Shown piece by piece: positions 7,211 to 14,345 of a stretch of DNA of 27,860 nt. A program made the position numbers and the translations under genes. The first letter of the stretch is position 1; each line of letters begins with the position of its first letter. Source of the DNA: JAYEIA01 sp034659855 (GTDB lineage Bacteria; Bacteroidota; Bacteroidia; Bacteroidales; JAADGE01); contig JAYEIA010000213.1 in NCBI GenBank assembly GCA_034659855.1, positions 1-27,860 of the forward strand, written 5' to 3'. The notes below the pieces were generated by a model, which was not told the DNA's origin, searched no databases, and worked only from the letters and a program-made list of their open reading frames with translations.

Positions 7211-8563
7211 TCAGTGTAATACTAAACTATCCGGGTCAATATACTTTTCATGATGAATAACTTTGAATGTAAATATTGGATATAAGGCTGAATCGCCCGT
7301 AATTCCTATTATTTGTCCTTTTTCAATTTTTTCGTTGAGCTTAACTTTTGCTTTTTCCAGTTTTTCGTAAATTAGTTGATAGCCGTTATCGGAACGAGTA
7401 TAAATTGAAATTTCTCTGAGCCCTTGTATGTTTTTCGTATCGATTTGTGTAACTGTACTTTTTCCGGCTGATTGTATCGTAGTATAACTTTTAGTTTTAT
7501 AGTCTATTTGCCTGTGTGACAGTCTTCTGTAAATTTGCCGTTTATCTGTTCCCGATTGCTCTCCAAAGACTTGTATGTCCGTTTTGTTTTCAAAAAAGGG
7601 AAATTTAGCCGTATAGTCCGTTTTTTCTATCGGGCTCATAAATTCTCCTCTTGTCTTTTGTTCTTTAACCACCCCGTTTATAATACTTGATGAGAACCAA
7701 ATGCCGACAACGGCAATCAGAAGTGCCGGGATGGAAATCCAAAATCGCTTTTTTCTTAGTGATGCCGTAACCGGAGCGGCAATAAGCTCAATGCGATGCT
7801 TTATTTGTTTTGTTCTTGAGAAATTACTCTCCTGCGGCATTATCAGATGTCCCGATGCGAGTTGTAAAATCAAATGTGAATAATCTTGATTGAAACGGTT
7901 GTTGGTTAACTTTCTGTCCACACTAAATTCGTGTATTTCCTTTATACTGTATACAATAGATTTTGTAAACGGGTTGAACCAAAAAATTGCTCGGTAAAGT
8001 TCAAACAGAATTCGGTCTATGGAGTGCAGCATCCGGGCATGAAGTATTTCGTGCCGGATGATGTGTTTTTGCTCAGCATCACTTAGCCTGTTGTATCTTT
8101 CTCCGGTAAATATTTTATTGAAAAATGAAAAACAAGGCCGGTCTTTTTTTGTATTAAAAAGGCTGTATTTTTCGTATTTTTCAGCTTGGACTTCGTTTGA
8201 CAGCGATTTAATTTTATACAAGCCTTTAAAGAATATGAATAAGTAGGGGAGTGCTCCTGAAAACCATATTACCAATAGGATTTTTGGGAGAAATGCCTGT
8301 AAAGCATTCGGAAATTTACCGGGTTGATCCACAAATTGTACAATAGCTGTTCCCTTTAAAATAAATTTCGGGTTTTGTGTATCGGGAATAAATGCTTCGG
8401 GCACAGCCAAAGCAGGAACTATTATGCTGAAAGCCAAGGCAGCAAGTAAATAAATTCGGCTGCGTTCAAAATCAGCAAACTTAAAATATAAGTATCTGTA
8501 AAACAAGTGCAGGATGCTCATGCTTATCGCAGATTCTATCATGTATATTAAAAAGTTACCCAT
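7211..8563 (-). CDS. M56 (BlaR1/MecR1-type) membrane metallopeptidase with a degenerate M23-like C-terminal domain
   Basis: The 450-residue protein has helices at about 5-25, 37-55 and 93-115, then a cytoplasmic zinc-peptidase segment with HExxH ('HEILH', 171-175) and the downstream 'EIHEFSVDRKL' acidic motif (208-219), and a fourth helix at 273-291. That is the BlaR1/MecR1 integral-membrane protease core, which on sensing a periplasmic signal leads to cleavage of a BlaI-type repressor. The periplasmic part is not a penicillin-binding domain. Its last ~60 residues ('YQLIYEKLEKAKVKLNEKIEKGQIIG' region, then 'IFTFKV...YIDPDSLV') align by eye with the C-terminal half of LytM/M23 endopeptidases, but both zinc histidines of 'YAHL' and 'HLHF' are missing. 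It starts 6 bp after the BlaI gene, hence co-transcription and probable functional pairing. Confidence 0.85.
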   Translation of the reverse strand: MGNFLIYMIESAISMSILHLFYRYLYFKFADFERSRIYLLAALAFSIIVPALAVPEAFIPDTQNPKFILKGTAIVQFVDQPGKFPNALQAFLPKILLVIWFSGALPYLFIFFKGLYKIKSLSNEVQAEKYEKYSLFNTKKDRPCFSFFNKIFTGERYNRLSDAEQKHIIRHEILHARMLHSIDRILFELYRAIFWFNPFTKSIVYSIKEIHEFSVDRKLTNNRFNQDYSHLILQLASGHLIMPQESNFSRTKQIKHRIELIAAPVTASLRKKRFWISIPALLIAVVGIWFSSSIINGVVKEQKTRGEFMSPIEKTDYTAKFPFFENKTDIQVFGEQSGTDKRQIYRRLSHRQIDYKTKSYTTIQSAGKSTVTQIDTKNIQGLREISIYTRSDNGYQLIYEKLEKAKVKLNEKIEKGQIIGITGDSALYPIFTFKVIHHEKYIDPDSLVLH

Positions 8564-8569
8564 GCCTGT

Positions 8570-8944
8570 TTATTTATCGGACTTTTTTTTCCCTTCTTTG
8601 ATAATATTTTCGAGCTCAGATATTTCATCAGTATTCAGTTCGTCATTTTCTACCATAAACGAGACTACTTTTTTGTAGGAATTGTCAAAATAGTCTTTCA
8701 TCATTTCCCCGAAAGTGAATTTTTTATATTTTGATTTACTGATTTTCGGATAGTATTGGTAAGTATTTCCAAATTGGTTGTAACCCACAAATCCCTTTTT
8801 TTTTAAAATACGAACCACCGAAGAAACCGTATTGTAGGGCGGTTTTTCCCCCTGAATTTCAGCAATTATTTCTTTTACAAACGCTTTTTTCAGAGTCCAT
8901 AAAATTTGCATAATTTCTTCTTCTCGAGTCGTTAGAGTTTCCAT
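8570..8944 (-). CDS. BlaI/MecI/CopY-family transcriptional repressor
   Basis: I choose the ATG at 8944 (124 residues, the usual length) over an in-frame ATG at 8995, because family similarity begins there ('LTTREEEIMQILW') and a consensus promoter box at 8973-8980 would lie inside the longer form. The N-terminal winged helix carries 'YNTVSSVVRILKKKGFVGY', the recognition-helix segment typical of BlaI/MecI ('TV...L..L..KG'). The C-terminal helices (about 75-118) would dimerise and hold the site cut when the partner M56 protease is activated. In known systems the repressor binds its own promoter and target genes as a dimer. Here the target is probably this operon and the following TonB genes; resistance genes are absent, so beta-lactam sensing is not implied. 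Confidence 0.9.
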   Translation of the reverse strand: METLTTREEEIMQILWTLKKAFVKEIIAEIQGEKPPYNTVSSVVRILKKKGFVGYNQFGNTYQYYPKISKSKYKKFTFGEMMKDYFDNSYKKVVSFMVENDELNTDEISELENIIKEGKKKSDK

Positions 8945-8972
8945 AAAAATTGTTTTTATTGTTTTCTTTTCA

Positions 8973-9003
8973 CAAAGATATAACTTATTTTTCAATTATA
9001 CAA
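8973..9003 (-). promoter_or_regulatory. Promoter of the blaI-M56 operon
   Basis: On the minus strand, TTG (9003-9001), a 20-bp spacer and TATCTTTG (8980-8973) match the Bacteroidota -33/-7 consensus well. Transcription would begin near 8967, leaving a leader of about 20 nt before the ATG at 8944. Confidence 0.65.
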
Positions 9004-9017
9004 CTGCTATTACAGTT
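9002..9017. promoter_or_regulatory. Possible BlaI operator palindrome
   Basis: AACTG-N6-CAGTT overlaps the -33 element of the blaI promoter, the position expected for an autoregulating repressor site. It is related to, but not identical with, the TACA/TGTA half-sites of known BlaI/MecI operators. Confidence 0.4.
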
Positions 9018-9079
9018 AATAAACTTTATTTTCAGTTTTAGAACGTATTTTTCAGTCGTATTATTGCAAGAAAACTTTT

Positions 9080-9107
9080 TTTGAATTGAAAATATAATTT
9101 ATATTTG
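9080..9107 (+). promoter_or_regulatory. Promoter of tRNA-Ala
   Basis: TTTG at 9080-9083 and TATATTTG at 9100-9107 (exact TAnnTTTG) lie just upstream of the tRNA, whose 5' end is 16 bp further on. Confidence 0.6.
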
Positions 9108-9122
9108 CACTCGAATAGAGTA

Positions 9123-9196
9123 GGGGCTATAGCTCAGTTGGCTAGAGTGCGTGACTGGCAGTCACGAGGTCAGGGGTTCGACTCCCCTTAGCTCCA
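9123..9196 (+). tRNA. tRNA-Ala (anticodon GGC)
   Basis: A full cloverleaf can be folded: acceptor stem GGGGCTA/TAGCTCC with one G-U pair, D arm GCTC/GAGT, anticodon stem CGTGA/TCACG with loop CTGGCAG (anticodon GGC), and T stem AGGGG/CCCCT with loop TTCGACT. The discriminator is A at 9196. The 3' CCA is not encoded (the next bases are CAA), so it must be added after transcription. Confidence 0.96.
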
Positions 9197-9216
9197 CAAT
9201 AAAAAACACAGCAAAT

Positions 9217-9246
9217 AAGCCGCTAAGCATTATGTTTAGTGGCTTT
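9217..9246 (+). terminator. Hairpin downstream of tRNA-Ala
   Basis: AAGCCGCTAA pairs with TTAGTGGCTT (one G-T) around a 9-nt loop, followed by a short T run (TTGTG). It sits 20 bp after the tRNA, suitable as its terminator. Confidence 0.55.
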
Positions 9247-9424
9247 TGTGTATCTATATATGTTTTGGGTTTGTGTTATTTATACTTTAAATGGTTTAAT
9301 TATTTAATAATATAATACCTTGCTATTTAGTAAATACACTCTTTGAAAAAGTCAAATTATTAACCGTTTAAAGTATATTTTGTTTCCGTTGCTTAAGCTA
9401 TAAAATCAAGAAAATTTTTATTCA

Positions 9425-10099
9425 ATGAATACGATGAATCTTTTTAATATCCGAATTGATGAACCCATGGCCGTAATTACCGATTTGCTTGTAACGGCCA
9501 TTAGTTTGTATGCTTTTTTTGTTATTCATAACCGAAAAAGAGGGGTGAAAACGTTTGTTTTTTTTAAAATGTATTTTTTGATTATGGCTGTTGCAACTGC
9601 TTTGGGAGGAGTTGTCGGTCATGGATTTTTGTATGCACTGAGTTTTGAATGGAAGTTGCCGGGTTGGATATTGAGCATGATTTCTATTGCCTTGATTGAG
9701 CGAGCAACCATTGAACATTCCGGTAAAGTTATGCCGGAGAAATTTTTCAGTGTCTTGAAAGTTGTAAATATTGCGGAATTGGCTATATTTATTACAATTT
9801 CTATGCTTACGCTGAATTTTTTCTTTGTGGAAATTCATTCAGCATACGGGCTGATGTTCGTTGTTTCCTCCCTTGAAATATATATATATGCAAAAACCAA
9901 GGCCAAGAGCAGCAAACTTATGCTTATCGGCATTGGGTTTGCTGCTGTTGCCGCCTTGTTTTTTATGAATGAAATTTCAATTCATCAGTGGTTTAATCAT
10001 CTCGCTATGAGTCATACTCTGATGGCTGTGGCCAGCTTTTTTATTTTTAAAGGAGTAATGCAAATTCCGTCTTCGGGACTTTATAAAACCGAAGAGTAA
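9425..10099 (+). CDS. Seven-helix membrane protein of unknown function, CREST/PAQR-like histidine pattern
   Basis: This 224-residue protein appears to have seven membrane helices (about 16-34, 45-65, 78-97, 112-132, 139-156, 163-181 and 191-211). Helix 2 ends in 'GGVVGHG' (His66), and helix 7 is preceded by 'HQWFNHLAMSH' (His187, His192, His197). Small 7-TM proteins with a His at the end of helix 2 and clustered His at helix 7 recall the CREST hydrolases (alkaline ceramidases, PAQR receptors), whose His residues bind zinc; the 'HQ.F.H' stretch looks most like PAQR. This is a pattern match only, and the expected helix-3 Asp is not evident. It may belong to an unnamed Bacteroidota membrane family. 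The start could also be the ATG at 9434. It converges with pfkA. Confidence 0.65.
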   Translation: MNTMNLFNIRIDEPMAVITDLLVTAISLYAFFVIHNRKRGVKTFVFFKMYFLIMAVATALGGVVGHGFLYALSFEWKLPGWILSMISIALIERATIEHSGKVMPEKFFSVLKVVNIAELAIFITISMLTLNFFFVEIHSAYGLMFVVSSLEIYIYAKTKAKSSKLMLIGIGFAAVAALFFMNEISIHQWFNHLAMSHTLMAVASFFIFKGVMQIPSSGLYKTEE

Positions 10100-10112
10100 A
10101 CTATTACATAAA

Positions 10113-10200
10113 GTAATATCTGCACTCAGGTTAATTTCCCGGTTCACTCTTCACCTTTAACCCTTCGCTCTTGTAATATCTGCACTCAGGTTAATCTCCC
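10113..10200. repeat. 28-bp direct repeat, 60-bp period, overlapping the pfkA 3' end
   Basis: Copies at 10113-10140 and 10173-10200 (core TAATATCTGCACTCAGGTTA) differ at one base. The right copy includes the pfkA stop codon and last two codons, and the left copy is a detached duplicate in the intergenic space. Confidence 0.85.
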
Positions 10201-11294
10201 AAACTAATATTCAGGCCCCGGGCTGTTTGGATTAAATTGGAATCTTTACTGATATAATTATAACTGTCGATGGCTTCTTCCAACAGTACAGATGTAGTTT
10301 CCGGATGGTGGTAGGATACCATACGACCAAATTCTTCATTAAGAATCATTTCAAAGGCTTTTACTCCAAATTTAGAGGCCAAAACCCGATCATAGGCAAT
10401 GGGTACTCCGCCGCGTTGCAGATGTCCGAGGACTGTTACTCTTGAATCAATATTTAAACCGTTTTCTTTTAATTCTTTTTCCAGTTGATAGGCAATTCCG
10501 CCCAGTCGCAAGTTTTCATTGCCTATTTCGTCGGATTTTTCTGCGAGCATCTCGCCACCGAGAGGTTTTGCTCCTTCGGCTACAACAACAATAGCAAACC
10601 CGGGGCCGTTTCTGAGCCGTTCTTTAAGATCTTCGGTCAGTTTGTCAATAGCGTAGGGAACTTCCGGAATAACACAGGCATCGGCACCGCCGGCGATGGC
10701 AGCATGCAGAGCAATCCATCCGGCTTCTCTTCCCATAACTTCCATAATCATGAGGCGGCTGTGACTGGCGGCAGTCGTTACTAACTTATCTACCGACTCG
10801 GTAGCAATTTGAACTGCCGTTTGAAATCCGAAAGTGTAATCTGTTGAGGATAAGTCGTTATCAATAGTTTTCGGCACACCAATTATATTCATGCCTTTCT
10901 TGAACAGGTCGTGAGAGATTTTTTGAGAGCCGTCGCCGCCAATGTTAATAACTGCTTCCACGCCCAAGTACTGTAATTTTCTGAGGAGCTCTTCTGATCG
11001 ATCGGCCGAGCCCCACGTTCCGTCGCTTTTTTTGATAGGCCAGGCAAACGGACCGCCTTTGGTGGTGGTTCCCAGTATGGTTCCTCCTCTGAAATGTATT
11101 CCGGATACCTTATGATCGTCCAATACCATAATTTCAGTGGGTTCATTCAGTACTCCGTCAAAAGATTGCATACTTCCGATAACTTCCCAGTCTTCTTCTT
11201 GTTCGGCACGCTTTACAATGGCTCTGATTACGGCATTAAGTCCGGGGCAATCTCCGCCGCCGGTCAGCACTAAAACTCTTTTTTTCTTAAGCAT
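10191..11294 (-). CDS. pfkA: 6-phosphofructokinase
   Basis: The 367-residue protein has the PfkA fold motifs: 'GGGDCPGLNAVIRA' at 12-25, 'GGDGS' at 119-123, 'PKTIDNDL' at 141-148 (catalytic TIDND) and 'MGREAGWIA' at 187-195. It phosphorylates fructose 6-phosphate to the 1,6-bisphosphate in glycolysis. Two residues predict the phosphoryl donor. Glycine follows Asp in GGDG, as in ATP enzymes, while Lys precedes TIDND, as in pyrophosphate enzymes. This mixed Gly/Lys pair is known in the group III clade, so the donor (ATP or PPi) is uncertain, with ATP slightly favoured by the glycine. An upstream TAAATTTG box (minus strand, 11370-11363) could be its promoter. The 3' end lies in a duplicated 28-bp sequence. 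Confidence 0.94.
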   Translation of the reverse strand: MLKKKRVLVLTGGGDCPGLNAVIRAIVKRAEQEEDWEVIGSMQSFDGVLNEPTEIMVLDDHKVSGIHFRGGTILGTTTKGGPFAWPIKKSDGTWGSADRSEELLRKLQYLGVEAVINIGGDGSQKISHDLFKKGMNIIGVPKTIDNDLSSTDYTFGFQTAVQIATESVDKLVTTAASHSRLMIMEVMGREAGWIALHAAIAGGADACVIPEVPYAIDKLTEDLKERLRNGPGFAIVVVAEGAKPLGGEMLAEKSDEIGNENLRLGGIAYQLEKELKENGLNIDSRVTVLGHLQRGGVPIAYDRVLASKFGVKAFEMILNEEFGRMVSYHHPETTSVLLEEAIDSYNYISKDSNLIQTARGLNISLGD

Positions 11295-11456
11295 AATATA
11301 GGGTAATTTTAGTAATTCATTTTAAAAAGTCTCCGAACTTCGGAAAATATATACGGTAAACACAAATTTAGAAAAAGAATTAATAATCAGTTGAAAAACT
11401 TGTCGTTTATTTTTTTAAACTGCACGAAAGTATTTATTTTCATAAAAAATATAAAT

Positions 11457-12647
11457 ATGAAGTCTTATAATTTTGATAAAATAATTAACCGCAAAGAAAC
11501 GAATTCCGTGAAATGGGATATTTTACGCTTCAAATTCAGAACGGAAGATGTGCTGCCGATGTGGGTGGCGGATATGGATTTTGAAACGCCCGATTTTGTG
11601 CGAGAAGCCATAACGGAAAGGGTTAAACATCCGATTTATGGTTACAGTATCAGAGGAAATGAGTATTATTCTTCGATTATAGATTGGAACGAGCGCAGGT
11701 ATAACTGGAAAATTAAAAAATCGCATATAATATTTTCTCCGGGTATTGTACCGGCATTATCTATTGCCGTAAACACATTAACTAAACCCGGCGACAAAAT
11801 AGTTATACAGTCTCCGGTATATTTTCCTTTTAAATCGGCAGTTTTGCAAAACGGCAGACAATTAATTGAGAATAAACTCCTTATTGAAAACGGACGTTAT
11901 ACCTTTGATTTTGAGGATTTGAAAAAACAAATAGACAAGCGAACTAAGCTATTAATCTTGTCAAACCCGCATAACCCGGGCGGTACGGTATGGACTAAAG
12001 GTGAATTGGAAGAACTGGCCGAGATTTGTGCAAAGCATAATATTATTGTAGTTTCCGATGAAATTCATAACGATTTGGCATTCGAACCCCACCAATATAC
12101 TCCTGTTTCAAACATTGCTGAAAAAAGCGGGTTGCGCTATGTGAGTATGATCGCACCGAGCAAAACTTTTAATTTAGCCGGCTTGTCAAGCTCATCGGTA
12201 ATTATTGAGGACAATGAATTGAGGCAGCAGTTTAATGCCTTTATGGAAACGACTCACCTCTCCGGGGGTAATTTATTTGGGGCGGTGGCATCCGAAGCTG
12301 TATATACGCAAGGAGAAGAGTGGCTGCGGGAGTTAAAGTTATATTTAAAAGCCAATATCGATTATGTCGCAGATTTTATAGCGGAAGAGAAATTACCCGT
12401 AAAAATGATGCGCCCTGAAGCGACTTATCTCATTTGGCTTGATTTTAGAGACATAGGAATGAATGACTCCGAATTAAAACAGTTTTTGGTAAAGAAAGCT
12501 CGCTTGGGATTAAATGCCGGAGAAAGTTTTGGTCCCGGGGGCGAAGGATTTGCACGTATGAATATTGCTTGTCCTCGTGTTATAGTAGAGGAAGCCATGG
12601 TTCGATTGAAGCATGCATTTAAGGAACGGAAACAAAATTCTAACTAA
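11457..12647 (+). CDS. patB: MalY/PatB-family PLP-dependent C-S lyase (cystathionine beta-lyase type aminotransferase)
   Basis: I start at the ATG at 11457 (396 residues); the frame is open to 11391, but the extra stretch is Phe/Ile-rich leader with no family similarity. This is a fold-type I PLP enzyme: 'PMWVADMDFETP' at 34-45 is characteristic of MalY/PatB, 'SNPHNPGG' at 169-176 contains the cofactor-contacting Asn, 'VSDEIHNDL' holds the Asp that pairs with the pyridine nitrogen (201), and 'SKTFNLAGL' carries the Schiff-base lysine (236). Such enzymes cleave cystathionine or cysteine conjugates to pyruvate, ammonia and a thiol; some act in regulation (MalY). It is divergent from pfkA, with a 162-bp shared upstream region. 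The exact substrate is not determinable. Confidence 0.92.
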   Translation: MKSYNFDKIINRKETNSVKWDILRFKFRTEDVLPMWVADMDFETPDFVREAITERVKHPIYGYSIRGNEYYSSIIDWNERRYNWKIKKSHIIFSPGIVPALSIAVNTLTKPGDKIVIQSPVYFPFKSAVLQNGRQLIENKLLIENGRYTFDFEDLKKQIDKRTKLLILSNPHNPGGTVWTKGELEELAEICAKHNIIVVSDEIHNDLAFEPHQYTPVSNIAEKSGLRYVSMIAPSKTFNLAGLSSSSVIIEDNELRQQFNAFMETTHLSGGNLFGAVASEAVYTQGEEWLRELKLYLKANIDYVADFIAEEKLPVKMMRPEATYLIWLDFRDIGMNDSELKQFLVKKARLGLNAGESFGPGGEGFARMNIACPRVIVEEAMVRLKHAFKERKQNSN

Positions 12648-12675
12648 TGTAAATTTAGTTTTTGATTATCAATTA

Positions 12676-12808
12676 GTTATAAGGTCTGTACTTTTATCAC
12701 CTTTCTGTCATTTTCCTCCGCCGGTGCGAGCATGCAGCTCGTACAGATATCGACAAGAATAATGAGGTACGAGCTGCAAGCTCGCACCGGCGGGTGATAA
12801 CTTATAAC
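12676..12808. repeat. 133-bp REP/MITE-like palindrome
   Basis: The core is a 27-bp GC-rich inverted repeat (12718-12744 and 12767-12793, one mismatch, beginning CCGCCGGTGCGAGC) around a 22-bp loop. Pairing resumes outside it: TTATCACC (12694-12701) with GGTGATAA (12793-12800), and GTTATAAG (12676-12683) with CTTATAAC (12801-12808). The GC-rich core contrasts with the AT-rich surroundings, suggesting a dispersed mobile or REP-type element between the convergent patB and REC-PAS genes. It could also act as a bidirectional terminator. Confidence 0.75.
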
Positions 12809-12910
12809 AGTTATGCACTTCGACTATCGCTCAGCACAACGCTTGTTCTTTTACCCTCTATTCCCAAGCAATTATCGGAGAAAGCTTATTTGCAAGATCG
12901 AGGTTCTGCC

Positions 12911-14137
12911 TCATGTGATACTGAGGGCTTTTAAATTCCAAAAGTTACGTTTGTCTGTTTGAGGTACTTTTTTTACAATAATATCTAATCCGTTATATTT
13001 TCCGTTATCGTCAAGAAGTATTTTTGCCGAAAGACTCACCGAAACTTCAGTGCCATCCGGTTTGCAAAGGGTAGAGAGGTGATTGCGTATTCGTTGTTTT
13101 TTCTTCATAAATCGGATGAATCTGTAACCGCCGTTATCTGTTTTGTAGAGTTTATTTAGGGATTGTCCGGTAATTTCACCGATACTTTTGTAACCCAGAA
13201 ATTCAAGTGCCGACGAACCGGCCGATTCAATTTTCCCGGAGCCGTTAACTCTTAAATACACATCGGAAATGTTTTGAATAATGTTTTGAGTTTTTTCTTT
13301 TTCTCTTTGTATTTCAGTTTTTCTTTGTTTATTCTTCGTAATATCTTCGCAAATACCGATTATTTTAACACAGCCTTGTGCTTCATCTGTAATGATTTCG
13401 GAGATTTGTAAAATGGTATGTATTTGATTATACTTTGTAATTCTGAATTCAGAACTGCTCAGTTTCATTTTGTTTTGAATAGCGCCGACAGTTTCAAAAG
13501 TCAGGCGTTTTCTGTCTTTAGGGTGGACTTGTTTTAATAGGGTTCGGAATGAAATGGGGTCTTGCCGGTTTATTCCGAATATTTTACCGGTTTGTTCAGA
13601 AAAATCAAAACGATCGGTTTTTAAGTTCCATTCCCAATGCCCCATGTGTTTTGCTTTTTGAGTTAATTGGTTAAAGCTCTTGCTTTTTTGAAGGTTTCTT
13701 TCGGTAATCCGTCTGAGCTCCAATTCTTTTTTTAGAGAAAATTCAGTATTTACAATTTTTAAATGGGTTTGTACACGAGCTATCAGTTCAAATTTTCTGA
13801 ATGGTTTTTTAATATAATCTACGGCACCACATTCAAAAGCTTTGGCTATATCTTCTGCTGCACTGAGGGCTGTGAGGAATATTACCGGAATATTTTTCGT
13901 TTTTTCATTTTGTTTGAGGTTTTTACACACATCAAAGCCGGAGAGTTTCGGCATCATAATATCAAGCAAAATTAAATCGGGAAAATTGGCTTCCATATAT
14001 TTTTCGACATTGGAGCTGTCAATAATCAAATCTACATTTAGTTTTTTCGGGAGGAGGGTTGCTTTGATCAACTCAAGATTTGTTTCATTATCATCTACAA
14101 CTAAAACTGTATTCTTTCGTGCCATATTATGTTGCAT
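12911..14137 (-). CDS. Response regulator with REC-PAS-PAS architecture and no output domain
   Basis: The 408-residue protein begins with a complete receiver domain (about 8-125): acidic pair Asp15/Asp16, phospho-acceptor Asp59 in 'LILLDIMMP', Thr89 and Lys111. A coiled linker (130-155) leads to a PAS domain with PAC tail (about 160-270; 'GHWEWNLKTDRF', 'GICEDITKNKQ'), a second linker and another PAS (about 285-392). It then stops shortly after the second PAS. No HisKA/HATPase, GGDEF, helix-turn-helix or phosphatase domain follows. It may work as a phosphorylation-dependent adaptor, or be a hybrid kinase that lost its 3' end; a palindromic element lies about 100 bp beyond its stop. The start could also be at 14125. 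A TATTTTTG box (minus strand, 14188-14181) is a candidate promoter. Confidence 0.88.
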   Translation of the reverse strand: MQHNMARKNTVLVVDDNETNLELIKATLLPKKLNVDLIIDSSNVEKYMEANFPDLILLDIMMPKLSGFDVCKNLKQNEKTKNIPVIFLTALSAAEDIAKAFECGAVDYIKKPFRKFELIARVQTHLKIVNTEFSLKKELELRRITERNLQKSKSFNQLTQKAKHMGHWEWNLKTDRFDFSEQTGKIFGINRQDPISFRTLLKQVHPKDRKRLTFETVGAIQNKMKLSSSEFRITKYNQIHTILQISEIITDEAQGCVKIIGICEDITKNKQRKTEIQREKEKTQNIIQNISDVYLRVNGSGKIESAGSSALEFLGYKSIGEITGQSLNKLYKTDNGGYRFIRFMKKKQRIRNHLSTLCKPDGTEVSVSLSAKILLDDNGKYNGLDIIVKKVPQTDKRNFWNLKALSIT

Positions 14138-14345
14138 TAGTGAACAATACGGTAATTAAAGGGGTAATTGCAAGATACAACAAAAATATCGGAATGTAAA
14201 GTTTTCATTAATAAATATAATGAACTATTGTCTTTTTTTGAAATAGTTCTTATAATGTAAAATTTTTATAAATTAGTAGCTGTAAAAAATAAGCTCTTTT
14301 TGGCAAATATCGGCCTTATAAAAAGTTGAAAAATAATATTAAGTT

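Noticed and set aside
7211..8944. Beta-lactam resistance operon
   Set aside because: The M56 protein lacks a penicillin-binding sensor domain and no beta-lactamase or PBP2a gene is present.
9123..9196. tRNA-Ala as an integration site for a genomic island
   Set aside because: No duplicated tRNA 3' end and no integrase in the flanking sequence.
9422..9838. Minus-strand open frame of 138 codons
   Set aside because: Shadow of the 7-TM gene; the plus-strand frame has a coherent membrane topology.
12676..12808. CRISPR repeat or attachment site
   Set aside because: A single palindrome with no repeat-spacer periodicity, no integrase and no interrupted tRNA nearby.
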